A stretch of DNA of 64,000 bases from Rhynchosporium graminicola (lineage: Eukaryota; Ascomycota; Leotiomycetes; Helotiales; Ploettnerulaceae), in contig FJUW01000004.1 of the NCBI GenBank assembly GCA_900074885.1, forward strand, positions 620,001 through 684,000, given 5' to 3'. The notes beneath the pieces were generated by a model that saw nothing but the letters and a program-made list of their open reading frames with translations, did no database searches and was not told where the DNA came from. Both the position numbers and the translations under genes were made by a program. Shown here in pieces: positions 37,859 to 48,976 of this stretch (its first letter is position 1; every line of letters begins with the position of its first letter).

Positions 37859-38322
37859 ATTTAAAAGCGAGATAGGCTGGTTCTTTTTGCTGATGAGCTG
37901 TGAGAGATACGTTGTGGTAGATCAAGAAATTCAATTACTTAACACATTGATTGAAAGGACGTCGAGCCTTGGGATAATCATCTCAGGTTACTTAAGTGGT
38001 ACTTCTACTTTATGTTTTTATGACTGACTACAGGATAGGAGAGAAGAACAACAGAATAGCAGAATTGAACATCGACAGGTCGGCAGGACAGCAGGCGTAT
38101 TTATGATGAGAAGAAATAGCTCGTTTGCCAATTTTGAGTCATCTAGTTGATCGACACCATTGTCGATCGTGCTCGTCACAAAGACTGTTCCTCATGGTGG
38201 GTTTGAACAGTGAGTGAGTGACCTTCTCTTCAAAGGTCCCTCGGCAAATTCCCAGTCCTACCATAACATCCTCTTGGCCATTCTGCCTATCCTTCAAGTA
38301 ACCCTATCGTTGAGACTTCAAA

Positions 38323-40559
38323 ATGGTCCTCGAACTCCAGCCAGCGCTGCCCTCAGACTCCGACCGTATCGCAACAATCCACCTCCTCGCTTTCGATAGC
38401 AATCCTCTCCTTCACGCACAATTCCCCACTCCTGCGTCTCTCACAGCTCTCCACTCCATCTTGAGACAGGAAACGCTTCACGCAATACAAAATACGAAGG
38501 ATACAAATGCTATCTTGATAGTAAAGGACACGAACTTAGAAAAACAGGAACAAATCATTGCGTTTGCGAAGTGGGATCTTCCGACCGGGAAGAAGGTGGT
38601 GCTGCATGAGCGCGTCACGTGGCCGGATTTTTGTAGACGGGAATGGTTAGATGGGTATCATGAGCTAGCGGAGGCTGCAAAGGAGAGGGTCATGGGGAGT
38701 GCGAAGTGCTATCGTGAGTATCGGATTCTCAGATATCTTCGGGTTGCAAGTGGAAGCATTTCTATATCACGTGTCTGACAAGCAACAAATATTGGCTCAC
38801 CAGCTGATGCCTCGCAGGTCTAACATTTGTTGGAACATTACCAAAGCATCAGGGACGCGGCGCTGGCACTCTTTTGAGCAAATGGGGTGTCCAGAAAGCC
38901 AAAGATGACAACCTGCCAGTATATCTTGAAAGCACCATCGCAGCATCGCCTCTTTACCGACGTTTAGGTTTCGTTGCTCTTGATGGTCTATCCATGGTAC
39001 TCCCCGGAAACGGCCCAGATGGAGGTCCAAATATCTACGAGGAAATTGGGATGTTAAAAACACCAGAAGGCTCAGATATGGACCGGTGGGACTCAAGTCT
39101 GAATATATCAAGTCTTGTACTAGACTACGAAGCTGGTATCAAGCCTCAGCACGTCATTCAGGCTGTGTATGATCGGATTGAAGCCTACAAAGCTATCCAA
39201 CCTTCAGTTTGGATTCATCTCCAGCCTTTCGGTGAAGCCATGCGAGCTGCAATGGAAATTTCCATCAAGTGGCCAGATTCAGACAAGAGACCACCATTGT
39301 GGGGGGTTCCATTCAGCGTCAAAGATAGCATAAATATCGCCGGTATTCAAACTACAACAGGCTGTCCAGCTCTCGCTTTCACACCGACGGAATCAGCTCC
39401 CGTGTCTCAGCATTGCATCAATGCCGGCGGCCTCTTCATCGGTAAGACGAATATGGAGCAGCTAGCTACAGGCATGACAGGCTGTAGGAGTGCTTTTGGG
39501 ACTCTCCACTCAACGTTCAGCAAAGCCCACTGTGTTGGCGGCTCTAGTAGTGGAAGTGCCGTTAGTGTAAGCGCAGGTCTTGTCTCATTCTCTTTAGGAA
39601 GCGACACCGCGGGATCGATACGCGTCCCAGCACTATTCAACGGCGTGGTAGGATTCAAGCCAACAAAGGGGACTGTTTCTGCAAGGGGCGTATCGCCAGC
39701 TTCTTTGCATCAGGACTGTGTCTCCTTTCTCACTACTGATGTTTTGGATGCGGAAAGAGTGTGGAATGTCTGTAAGGGCTTCGATAAGAGTGATGTCTTC
39801 GCTAAACTCCCTTCTCAAATGCAAACATCTCGATTGGATCCAGGAAAACAACAACGTTCCTTGAAGTTCCGCTTCGGGGTCCCGCCCCCGAGCGCCCTCG
39901 AAATCTGTAGTCCTATCTATCGTAAAATATTCTTGCAAGTCATCGAAGCTTTACAGAACAACGGCGGAGAATCAGTCGATCTTGACTGGGAACCCTTCGA
40001 AAGAGCTAATGAATTGCTATACAACAGCTCTTTCGTAGAGGAACGCTTGACAATGTTTCCCGAAGGCTGGCTCGATGAGAATAAGCAGAAACTACATCCA
40101 GTTACTCGACAGGTCTTTGAAGCTATCCAAGCTCGGAAAGGCACTGCCGTAAATCTCTTCCGGGATTTACACAAACAAGCAGAGTATGTGAGGGAAGTCC
40201 AGGACATCCTGACGCTCAAGGAGGTCGAAGAGGGTGTCGATGAAATCACCTTAATCATTGTACCGACAACGCCATTTCATCCTATGATTAAAGAGGTAGA
40301 GGAGGATCCTATTGCCATCAATGGACGACTAGGCTCGTTTGCGCACTTTGGGAATGTGCTTGATTTAGTGGGAGTGGCCATTCCATGTGGGCGTTATGAA
40401 AGTCACGTATTAAATGAAGCAGGGAAAAAGGTTGAATTGCTGTTTGGGGTTACGGTTTTGACGGGGATGGGCTTTGATGGGGAACTCTTAAAGTTAGTTG
40501 GCGAATGGGAGGAGTGGTTTGACGATATAGGATCTGTCGATGGTGGAAGTCGTGAGTGA
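38323..40559 (+). CDS. fusion protein: N-terminal GNAT acetyltransferase, C-terminal amidase-signature hydrolase
   Basis: Two exons fit: 38323-38713 and 38818-40559 (104-bp intron, GTGAGT donor, phase 1), giving 710 residues. Residues 1 to about 225 are a GNAT-fold N-acetyltransferase: LQPALPSDSDRIATIHLLAF is a typical first strand-helix, and HQGRGAGTLLSKWG (Gln142-Gly147) is the acetyl-CoA pyrophosphate loop, followed by PVYLESTIAASPLYRRLGFV. Residues from about 245 are an amidase-signature enzyme: Lys299 in GVPFSVKDSINIAG, the Ser cluster 373-375 in GGSSSGSAV, and Ser397 in SDTAGSIRVPALFNGVVGFK form the Ser-cisSer-Lys triad. Surrounding text is closest to allophanate hydrolase-like and related amidases. 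No targeting signal. Both halves have intact key residues, so a two-step or channelled acyl/amide activity is conceivable; the substrates are unknown. Confidence 0.88.
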
Positions 40560-42821
40560 CCTCATGGCAGCATTATGACTTATGAATTTGAACGTGGTCT
40601 CAGAGATATAAAGGGTACAGCGATTAAGTATTGTTACTACTTTAAGCAGGGGTTTTAGCAACTTTACTACAAGTGGTAGTAACCAGGTCTGTAAGCAGGG
40701 CATATACTACAGAATAGTGATTGAGAAGTCGGTGTTCTCTAAGGATTATGCGTTTTGAAGTAAAGTCATCTACCCCTGCTAATCGTACTAACAATACTAG
40801 ACCGCTGTACCTCTGTATTATTTCCCAAGTCACGAACCATTGTGTTGTGAGGTCCGCGTATGAGACGGCTTCGGACTTATACACCTCCCCACTGGATACC
40901 TCTTCATACAAATCGGCTCAGTCCCGATTGGCTATATCATCCACGAGCTGCAATGATCAATAACATTTTGCGTAGTATTGACCAAATACTGGTAGGTACA
41001 TCGCTGAAAATAAACGAGCACCGGTGAAAGAGACCGGACGATGTCAGTTTAGACCTCTTGTGAGCATATGTCGACGAGTAATGGTCAGCAATCAATATAA
41101 TAGTAATCTCTGGGAGAAGAAATTCGAAATCAAGTTCTTGGCCATCAACCTACCTTGTGTTATCGGTTTTTTCGGATACCATTAAGCGGGCATGAGGCCA
41201 TGAGACACTTACACACCTAAAGTCAACCCGGCATACCTAACACGCGATTATGTTATTGGATAATTGGACAGATTATGCGATGATTGAGTTCCGATTTTCC
41301 AATTAACAGTGCCGAGTTCGTCAATTGGTCCGGTAGTTTTCCTACGATTTCTCAAAGTCAATTATTAAAGGGCTAAAATCGGGCATAATCGTGCCGTGAA
41401 GAAATACTAGCCGTACTAGGTGGTACTGTTTAAAATGTAGCACGGACCATCAGGGCCAGCACGTGACTCACTTGCGATGGTCGTGCCTACGGCATGATGA
41501 GGTTTGGTATGATATATATGTGTGCCTTGTGGCCTTGTGGCCGTTTAATCGAGTCCGTGTTTCTTCCCATAATATGTAAGGGATGAAATCGATTATTCAG
41601 GCATGAGGCCATACTTAGTAAGACACACATGCATAGCACACCAAAACCTACATATGACGCTTTTATTCACTCAAGAATCAACTTCAAGGAATCGTACGAA
41701 AGTAGCAGCAGGGGCCTATTCTAGCATTTCTATAATAACGAAACTACGTGTGTAAAATAATTTGAGTAGGGAATTCCGAGATTCCGCCATGTCTTGAATA
41801 ATGGCGTAATTTTAAGGTTCCTATCTAGTCGGACTCTATGTAGTATCCAGTAAATTTCCGAGTCATCGAGCATTGACCAATAATATTTGATATTTTCGCT
41901 TTTACGAGATAAAATAATTCAAAGTAAAGAGTAAAGAGTAATCGTGCCGTTGAATGAGAAGTGATGATCAAGATGATCTAGTAACCAGCGAATGTCTTGC
42001 ACGGCGCATGGGATCTTGCTCTTTCAATTTCCACAAGCATGAAGTGTCAGATTCCAGATAGTGGTCAGAATGTGATATCCTTCCGATTTTCACGTGTTAG
42101 TTTGAGAGCCCGATTTCGCCAAATGTCTTGACGACCGCTCACGGCCATCACTACTCCCGGCAAGGCATCGGATGAAAGGAGGCCACGATGAAAAGGTCCT
42201 CGATAAATTAAGCGAGAATTTACCCCCATCAGCATACACTCTCACCTGAAACTAGCCTATACTACAGTCAATTAATTAATAATCTGTCCGAAATATCTAG
42301 CTAGAGTGCACTTTTCGGTTCTTCTTTCTTGCGTGGGCAGTTCCAATATCCCAGAAGTTCTAGAATTGCTCCCTAGCCTACCTTTCGCACGATTTCACCA
42401 AGTCAATGGTTAAGCGAACAAAAGCGGCATGCGTGGCGATAGTTCGGTAGGCGTGATACACTTACTCCGTAGTATGTATGTGCACTGTGGCCTCATCATA
42501 AAGTAATCACATTCATGCGTCAGGGCAAGCTTGAAAGTTGAAACAAACCTTTACACAAAAAAATGGCAAACGGAAATGACATTTCCTAATCTGATATTAC
42601 CTAACTCCCACCTTCAGGCCTGTCGCTTCTCATGCACGACGCACAAGCCAGCGAGCCAGCGAGCCAGTGCCCCAGCCTCAAGTAGTGGGTGTAGGTCCAT
42701 GCAGCCAATGGTTCCGGGTGCAAATGAAGCTGTTACCAATTCCAAGGCACTACAGGGTTCACACATACGTAGTGGGAGGCTATTTATCGTGAGAATACCG
42801 TCAATTGTTCGATCGCCAACC

Positions 42822-42880
42822 CCACATCCACATCTACATCCACATCTACATCCACATCTACAGTACATCCACATCTACAT
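42822..42880 (+). repeat. CCACATCTACAT microsatellite
   Basis: Five near-perfect copies of a 12-base unit (ccacatctacat) in tandem, with one short interruption (cagta). Long chance open frames on both strands here (42,531-42,971 and the reverse) come from this repeat and are not genes. Confidence 0.85.
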
Positions 42881-43886
42881 GGCTTGCCCCGTCCAAGATC
42901 CACTATCCGCCATCCACCCTGCCTCTAGGCGCAGCCGAGCTGCACGACAAGTGCACGACTGCGACGTCTGACGGAGGGAGGGTAACTAAGTAAGTCGAGT
43001 GCTTCCTACTCCACATACTCCATGGGTTGCGATGTGATACGATAAAGTCGATACCTTACGATACCGGTACGTACAGTACATCGTGTGCATCGCGATAAGG
43101 AACACGCCGTTGAGTGGTGAGACTTGCTGGCTGAATGGATGGTATGGTAGGTAAGCAAGCAAGGCTGCTCTGAATCAACTCGAAGACTCGTGTCCCAGTC
43201 GCACAGAAGAGACATGAGGGAGGGTCCGGTAGGGCCGGGAAGCCTGCGGTGAATATTACGAAGTAAGTACACGTTCATTACGTACGGAGTTGCACGGTGA
43301 GAGTTTGCTGCTGTCATGGGAAAGAGATAGGTTTTGCCCAGGTAGGTGGGAGGTGCTAGGTAGGGAGCTTTGAGTTGAGGTTTCGCGGAAGGGGATGGGA
43401 CGTCGATGGTCAAGGATAGTCTGACCCACTACACCGACCGACGCTGTATCACCGGCAGACAGGTAAGGCAGGTAAGGAAGGTAAGGTACGTTGTGGTCCA
43501 TTTACGGTATGGCGTCGTGCCACTGATTGGCTGGGAGGGTCCGGTTTAGTGTATCACTTAGTCTTTATCTATTACCATAGAAGTGGTATTATAGGGAAGC
43601 AGTTCCCGGCTTACCGTGGCAGTTTGGACCCTCTGTCATCTCTTTAGTACCTACGTACCTATCTACCTACTTGTCCTGTACTGTACAGCAGCTGCAACCT
43701 TATCTCTCTTGCTTTCTCTGCCTTTCCAACCTTCCAAGTCTCAGGAGAAGACAGTTGGACCCGACAGACAAGGAAGGTGGCGGCAGCACTACCGTGGTGT
43801 CCTTTCCCCACGGGCACCTTCCGCAAGCCTCATCGAGATCCCTTCGACGGCTTTTACGGGTCTTAAGTACCAGCAGAACAGAACAG

Positions 43887-43938
43887 ATCATATCATATCA
43901 TATCATATCACTTCAGGTCAAGTCAGATCAGATCAGAT
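43887..43938 (+). repeat. TCATA and AGATC short tandem repeats
   Basis: Four TCATA units are followed within 15 bases by tcaggtcaagtcagatcagatcaga, a second short tandem run. They lie about 1 kb upstream of the TamA-like start codon, perhaps in its promoter or leader. Confidence 0.7.
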
Positions 43939-44910
43939 GCTACGGTGCACTTACTGCCGATCTGAGTGATATCCCTATCTCGCTTGCAGTAAATATCTCT
44001 CTCTTCCCCCACCCCACGTCCGCGACTCCAACAACCATACACATACTTGTATCCAGCTCAATGACGGCAAGAACCAACCATCATCTCCTTCTCCTTCAGT
44101 CTCTAGCTGGGTCCCTCGAAAGCGACAGTAGACACTGAGTTAGAACGGGACAAGCATCTCCGCAATTCCTCACAGAAGATCGTCGCATAAAAGGTACGGT
44201 ACTGATCTCTGTGGCTTGACTAACTTCTGGGCTTGGAACAGACTCCATAGATAATGGTCTGGCTGGTGTTGCTCGTCTTATCTTCTATCTATACGCTTGC
44301 TAAGATTCCATCTGCAGACAATTGCCATATCATCCTATCGCATCTCACCCCTCGCTGCAGATAAGCTTCTGCCGCCTTCCTGACCCGATACTTTCTGAGA
44401 TAGTGGGGGAAATCTATCGAAGATAGGGACATCTACCTCGTAGTCGTACTGAACTGTAACTCGACCATTCAAATTTCCTCTTCTACGCTGGACTTGCCCA
44501 TTAGAGCTTACCTGTTGGAACACTAAGCCTTTGCGGTATATCGTCCTTCAAATTGTTCCCTCCGGACAGAAACTACAGGCTGTAGCCTTCTCCGAGGACA
44601 GGGAAAATAGCGTCAGGACTTTCTAAACCCCCTGCGTGCAGCTTGAGCAAGAAACCCCCCATACAACAAGAACCAATTGCTGATAGCATAGCTGGTTACT
44701 GGTCCAATACAAACCCCCGGAACCTGAATCAGATTTCTTCCGAATACCCCGAAGGATCCAATCGAGCCTCACTACGCCATGTCGGCACCAATAGCTATCT
44801 CCCGGACGGCTCCCATTGCTATAGCTGCGAGGAAGCCCCGTCCAGAACAATCCATTGAATTTCCCAGCAGTCATAACCAAACAAACGGCAGAACTCGCTT
44901 GTCAATCAGC

Positions 44911-47163
44911 ATGAGCAGTACAGCATCAGAAGCAGGATCGAACATTCGTAGCAGAAAAGAGCGGCCCTGCGATGCGTGTAGAAGGAGGAAGAGCAGATGC
45001 ATAATGAATGAGGGCCAAACAACCTGTGTATTGTGTCAGTTCCATACCCAAGAGTGCACTTTCGTGCAGAGTCCCCAGCCCAGGAAAAGAAAGTTGAATA
45101 GCGAAGGAAAAGAAGAGTCCTCAGCCAAAAGAAGGTATGTCATCAGACTTCGTGGGACGGACCTTGGGAGCTGCAGCGTAGCCCACTTTTCCAGTCGCGG
45201 TCGCTACATATATATGTTGGCAACCCGCTGATTATCCGAGTGTAATAGATCCCCGGATAGAGCCGACGAGATACGAAAACGACCAGCCGAGTCAATCTCG
45301 AGCACCGGAGTGACAAATTCATTGATAGAGGAAATGGCCAATTTTGGTGGCCCAACTCTGTTAAAACGGACTCTGGGGTTGCAGAATGACCGGTATAGTC
45401 AATATATCGGACCTACCACCGATTTCGAACCATCCCTTATTGATCTCTCGCCCTTTGACCCCCAGGATGAAAGCTTGTTATCGAGAGGTATATTGAGGAA
45501 AGTCAGCGATGTGGATACTTTCCTTATGCTGCCCGACTCCAACACGCCTGGATGTGAGCACGTGATTGACGATGCAGATGCCATTGAGAAGATTGTCGAA
45601 CCTCATGGACCAGCACTTCTCGAATTGTACTTCCGAATCATCCATCCTAACTTTCCTATTCTTCAGAAAGTCGTTTTCTACGAAAAGTACAAGCGTTCAT
45701 ATCGCGAATTCTCACCCCCAATCCTAGCGGCGGTGTATATACTAGCAATCAACTGGTGGGACCACAGCGAGGAGCTTGTCAGTGTTCCCAGGCCTGATAT
45801 CGAAGAACTCGAAAGACTGGCACGAGTTACTTTGGCGGATGCCATGTATAGGCCGAAGCTATCCACGGTTCAGGCTGGTCTACTACTATCGCAGCGACCT
45901 GATGGCGATCAATGGGCTCCCACAGCTCAGTTGGTAGCCATAGGTCAAGAATTGGGACTACATCTGGACTGCTCTAATTGGAAAATTCCTCCCTGGGAAC
46001 GTGGATTGAGAAAACGTCTTGCTTGGGCGTTGTACATGCAAGACAAGTGGGGGTCGCTGGTTCACGGTCGTCCATCTCACATTTTCGCTTCTAATTGGGC
46101 TGTGCTACCTCTATCACCAAATGACTTTCCAGACGTTGAATTCGACCAATCAGATGTTGAGGAGAGTGCTGAGTATGAACATGGTCGTCTTCTCTTCACT
46201 CAGATGATTGCTCTGTCACAGATTATGGCCGAAGTTCTAGATACATTTTACTCGTTGCAAGCCATGGCAGCTGTTAGTGATGCCGGCCCACAAGGAACAC
46301 ATCTCGTGCTCCAACTGGCTAAACCCGTTCAGCTTAAGCTGAAAGAATGGTTTGCAGCTCTTCCGCAATCACTAAGAATGGATTCCTTCGCTGGGACACC
46401 AAATAGCAATAGGCTTTGCTCGACCGGCTTTCTCCATCTCGGCTACTTTGCCACAGAAATCACCCTTCATCGTTGCATTATCCGATCTCTCTCCTCAACA
46501 GGTACCAATCCTTCATCCCCCTCATCGCCAAACACAAAACCTGCTGTCGATCCATACATCGTGCATATCTGCCGCAGCGCCGCTAAAACTCGTCTCATAT
46601 CCGCCATGGATTTTGTCAACCGTCTCAACACCACTCATCTTCGATCGTTTTGGTATTTTGCGTCCAAGACGAACTTCGCGTTGATTGGGACTTTCGGTTC
46701 CTTGTTGTGGGCCACCGCACCAGGCAGAGAGGAGGCAGATTGGTATCGCAGACGACTGGGCGAGTATCGGTGGACATTAGGCGTATCTAGTAAAGGCGGT
46801 GCAGCTGAAGGCGGTGGAAATGCCAGGTTGACGGAATTCGCCATGGGTATGTTGGACACATCGACCGGCCTCCTGAAGTCACTTCCTGAAAAACCGGCAT
46901 TGAGTCGTGTGGGCAGCGAGAGCGAGAATCTGGGCGGGACGCAAAAACAGAGGAGTATCGCTGATAGTTACGGCTATGGCTACAACAGTAATGGCGGTGG
47001 GTTTGGCATCGGTGCTGCGAGAGATAGGGGTGATGGCAGTGTTGGCAGTTACGTTGATCGCGATGTCGACACTGATATTGGTCTACATATGAAGAGTGGT
47101 CTTGCGAGCCCCAGCACGAGCGTCAGCTCGAGTGGTGGTAGTTCGGGCGATTATGAAGGTTAG
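44911..47163 (+). CDS. Zn2Cys6 transcription factor, TamA/DAL81-like
   Basis: Two exons fit: 44911-45134 and 45249-47163 (114-bp intron, phase 2), giving 712 residues. The zinc cluster is Cys20, 23, 30, 39, 42 and 49 (CX2CX6CX8CX2CX6C) in RKERPCDACRRRKSRC, followed by PQPRKRKL. After the intron the sequence TLGLQNDRYSQYIGPTTDFE PSLIDLSPFD leads into a long fungal-specific TF domain (LYFRIIHPNFPILQK, AAVYILAINWW, MYRPKLSTVQAGLLLSQRPD, KRLAWALYMQDKWGSLVHGR). I associate this layout with TamA/DAL81, a co-activator of nitrogen-catabolic genes, but that is from memory. An in-frame ATG at 44779 would add 44 residues; the shorter start is chosen because the cluster normally lies close to the N-terminus. 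The tail is Gly/Ser-rich and disordered. Confidence 0.88.
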
Positions 47164-48742
47164 ATTGTGCCATTAGGTGGTCTTCGTGTTGGGCGTGAGA
47201 AGAGGGATCTAAAATGTTGGCATTAATCGAGGCCGATTCGAGATTATTCGCTGGTGTTTACGGACTACAGGTGCCTACGTTTCTGTTTTCGATTCAAAGG
47301 CGAATTGGCTACAACCGGATACATTATTCGTGTCTGTCTGAAGATGGTATTCTTTCAGATACATCTTTCTGTGTTCATGGATGGACTTGGTACTCCTAGC
47401 GAATTGGTAGAGGGGCGTTTGATTCTCGGCCCTATCGTTTGTTTGGGTATGATTGATTTGAAGACTTGGCATATATACTGGACGAAATGAATGTTTCCTA
47501 ACATAGAAACCAATCGATGATTACATGGCATATATCAAAATTTGAGTATCGTGAAGTGGTCAGCAGCAAACTCTCCTCGAGTGATTGAGTAGCTAGTACA
47601 GCAGATGAAGTTGCGCTTTGTGCCTCGGCAACAAACGTAAATTTCTGGACATACGGACGAACATTCGCTAGAGAAATCACTGGGCTCAATCGAGGAGCAT
47701 TCAAAAAGCTCTTTCGAACGTGCCTTGCCATTACTTTGTTTCCCCCGATGAATGCAATCACTCGCTGACATCTGCTTCTTTTCATGTCCAATCTTCATTT
47801 TGAATTCCCAACCTCAAAGTCCCTCGCCATCAAAGATTACGCACACTTCTTGCTGACTGGTCAGCACTCACAGCATTTGTTCGACGACAACTGTAACAAG
47901 CAGGAATTCACAACATACAAGTCTGATCGATGACTGTAGCAGCAACGAACGAGTATTCACCACTTCTGCTCCTGCATCTCGCGGCGACTGTAGCAAGCGA
48001 AATTACCCAGAAGTCGACTTGCTGGCTCGCTCTTCCGGTATTCATATCGAGCTATCTATCAGAGGACGTCCATGTGGTTATTGCTGCGGTTATGGATACG
48101 AATATGCAAGGGGAAGGACTGTGCGACTACAATGGCCAGATATGATGACTTCACATTCTCCCCACACAAGACGAATCTGTCCCGAGTTTGGAAGTTTGAA
48201 GGGTGGCGAAAGAAAAATACATGGAAAAGAGTAATCGAGCGAGCAACGGCTTTTTGGACGGAAAATCTCATGAACTAAGTGGGGTGATAAGAGGACGAAC
48301 GAGGCCAGTAGGGATGGAGAGAGACAAAATAGAAATTCCTAAGCATATACATTTTGGGCAGTGCAGAAAGAGCCTCTGCAATGCGTTGAGGTGCACCACT
48401 TGAGGAAAGTCAAGATGGCAAGAGGAGATAGGTGGACTTTCAAATGATATTTCTTGGGGGCAGGCCATATGCTTCATGGCCCTGGAGTTTTACTCCGTTG
48501 AAGTAGTGTGTATTCACGGCTCTCTTGGATCTTATTCCTCGACCAATAGTCAGTCAGGAAGGTAGAATAGTGACTTGAAAAGCTATGAAAAACTTCAAAG
48601 CGTTGTTTTAATAATGCCGAGGAAGACCTCCCGATGCAGATGCCTGGTGACACGTTCTCGGATACCACATCCTGCCGCAGCCCCCTCTTAGGTACTGACT
48701 CTGCCTAGCGAAACGAGTATCTACCTCCTCCAGCTCCAGGAT
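47164..48742. other. intergenic region downstream of the TamA-like gene
   Basis: About 1.6 kb. Open frames under 100 codons on both strands overlap each other (for example 47,498-47,798 minus) and show no motif. No RNA gene or repeat recognised. Confidence 0.4.
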
Positions 48743-48976
48743 ATGTCTCGTTCCGACGAAATTAATGAAAAGACCCAAGCCTTGGCCGGTACATGCCTTA
48801 TACTACTCTCCTCTGCGCGCAATCGAGATACTTGGGATAAGGTGAGGTGGGCTGCTGATCCCACGGAGGGATTGTGGGCAGGGAAACAAATGCTTGGGCG
48901 TGATGTTGATGTGCTGAAGGCAAGAGATCTTGTGTGTCAACGCCTGGTGCCTCTTTGGACCTGTCTAAGAGTGTGA
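48743..48976 (+). CDS. small hypothetical open frame, possibly a gene fragment
   Basis: An ATG-initiated frame of 77 codons. It reads MSRSDEINEKTQALAGTCLI, then a middle rich in Trp and charged residues (RDTWDKVRWAADPTEGLWAG) and ends VCQRLVPLWTCLRV. Composition is protein-like, with no signal peptide. It could be the remnant of a longer gene that runs into the decayed repeats that follow, or chance. No family recognised. Confidence 0.28.
   Translation: MSRSDEINEKTQALAGTCLILLSSARNRDTWDKVRWAADPTEGLWAGKQMLGRDVDVLKARDLVCQRLVPLWTCLRV

Larger units (their letters stand above)
40560..44910. other. gene-poor, repeat-rich region upstream of the TamA-like gene
   Basis: About 4.3 kb without a credible gene. 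40,560-42,500 is AT-rich, with diverged repeated phrases (for example ggcatgaggcca at about 41,188 and 41,601; atcgtgccgt near 41,388 and 41,940; a similar pair of blocks near 41,340 and 42,370), possibly an old decayed duplication. 42,600-44,200 is less AT-rich, with microsatellites and AGGTA/TACCT runs. The last 600 bp is probably the leader of the next gene. Confidence 0.45.

Noticed and set aside
42531..42971. 146-codon plus frame and an overlapping 86-codon minus frame
   Set aside because: Both are produced by the 12-base microsatellite, which has no stop in several frames; translations are low-complexity.
44779..44910. Earlier in-frame ATG for the TamA-like regulator
   Set aside because: Possible, but it adds 44 low-complexity residues ahead of a zinc cluster that is normally close to the N-terminus. 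Left as an alternative.
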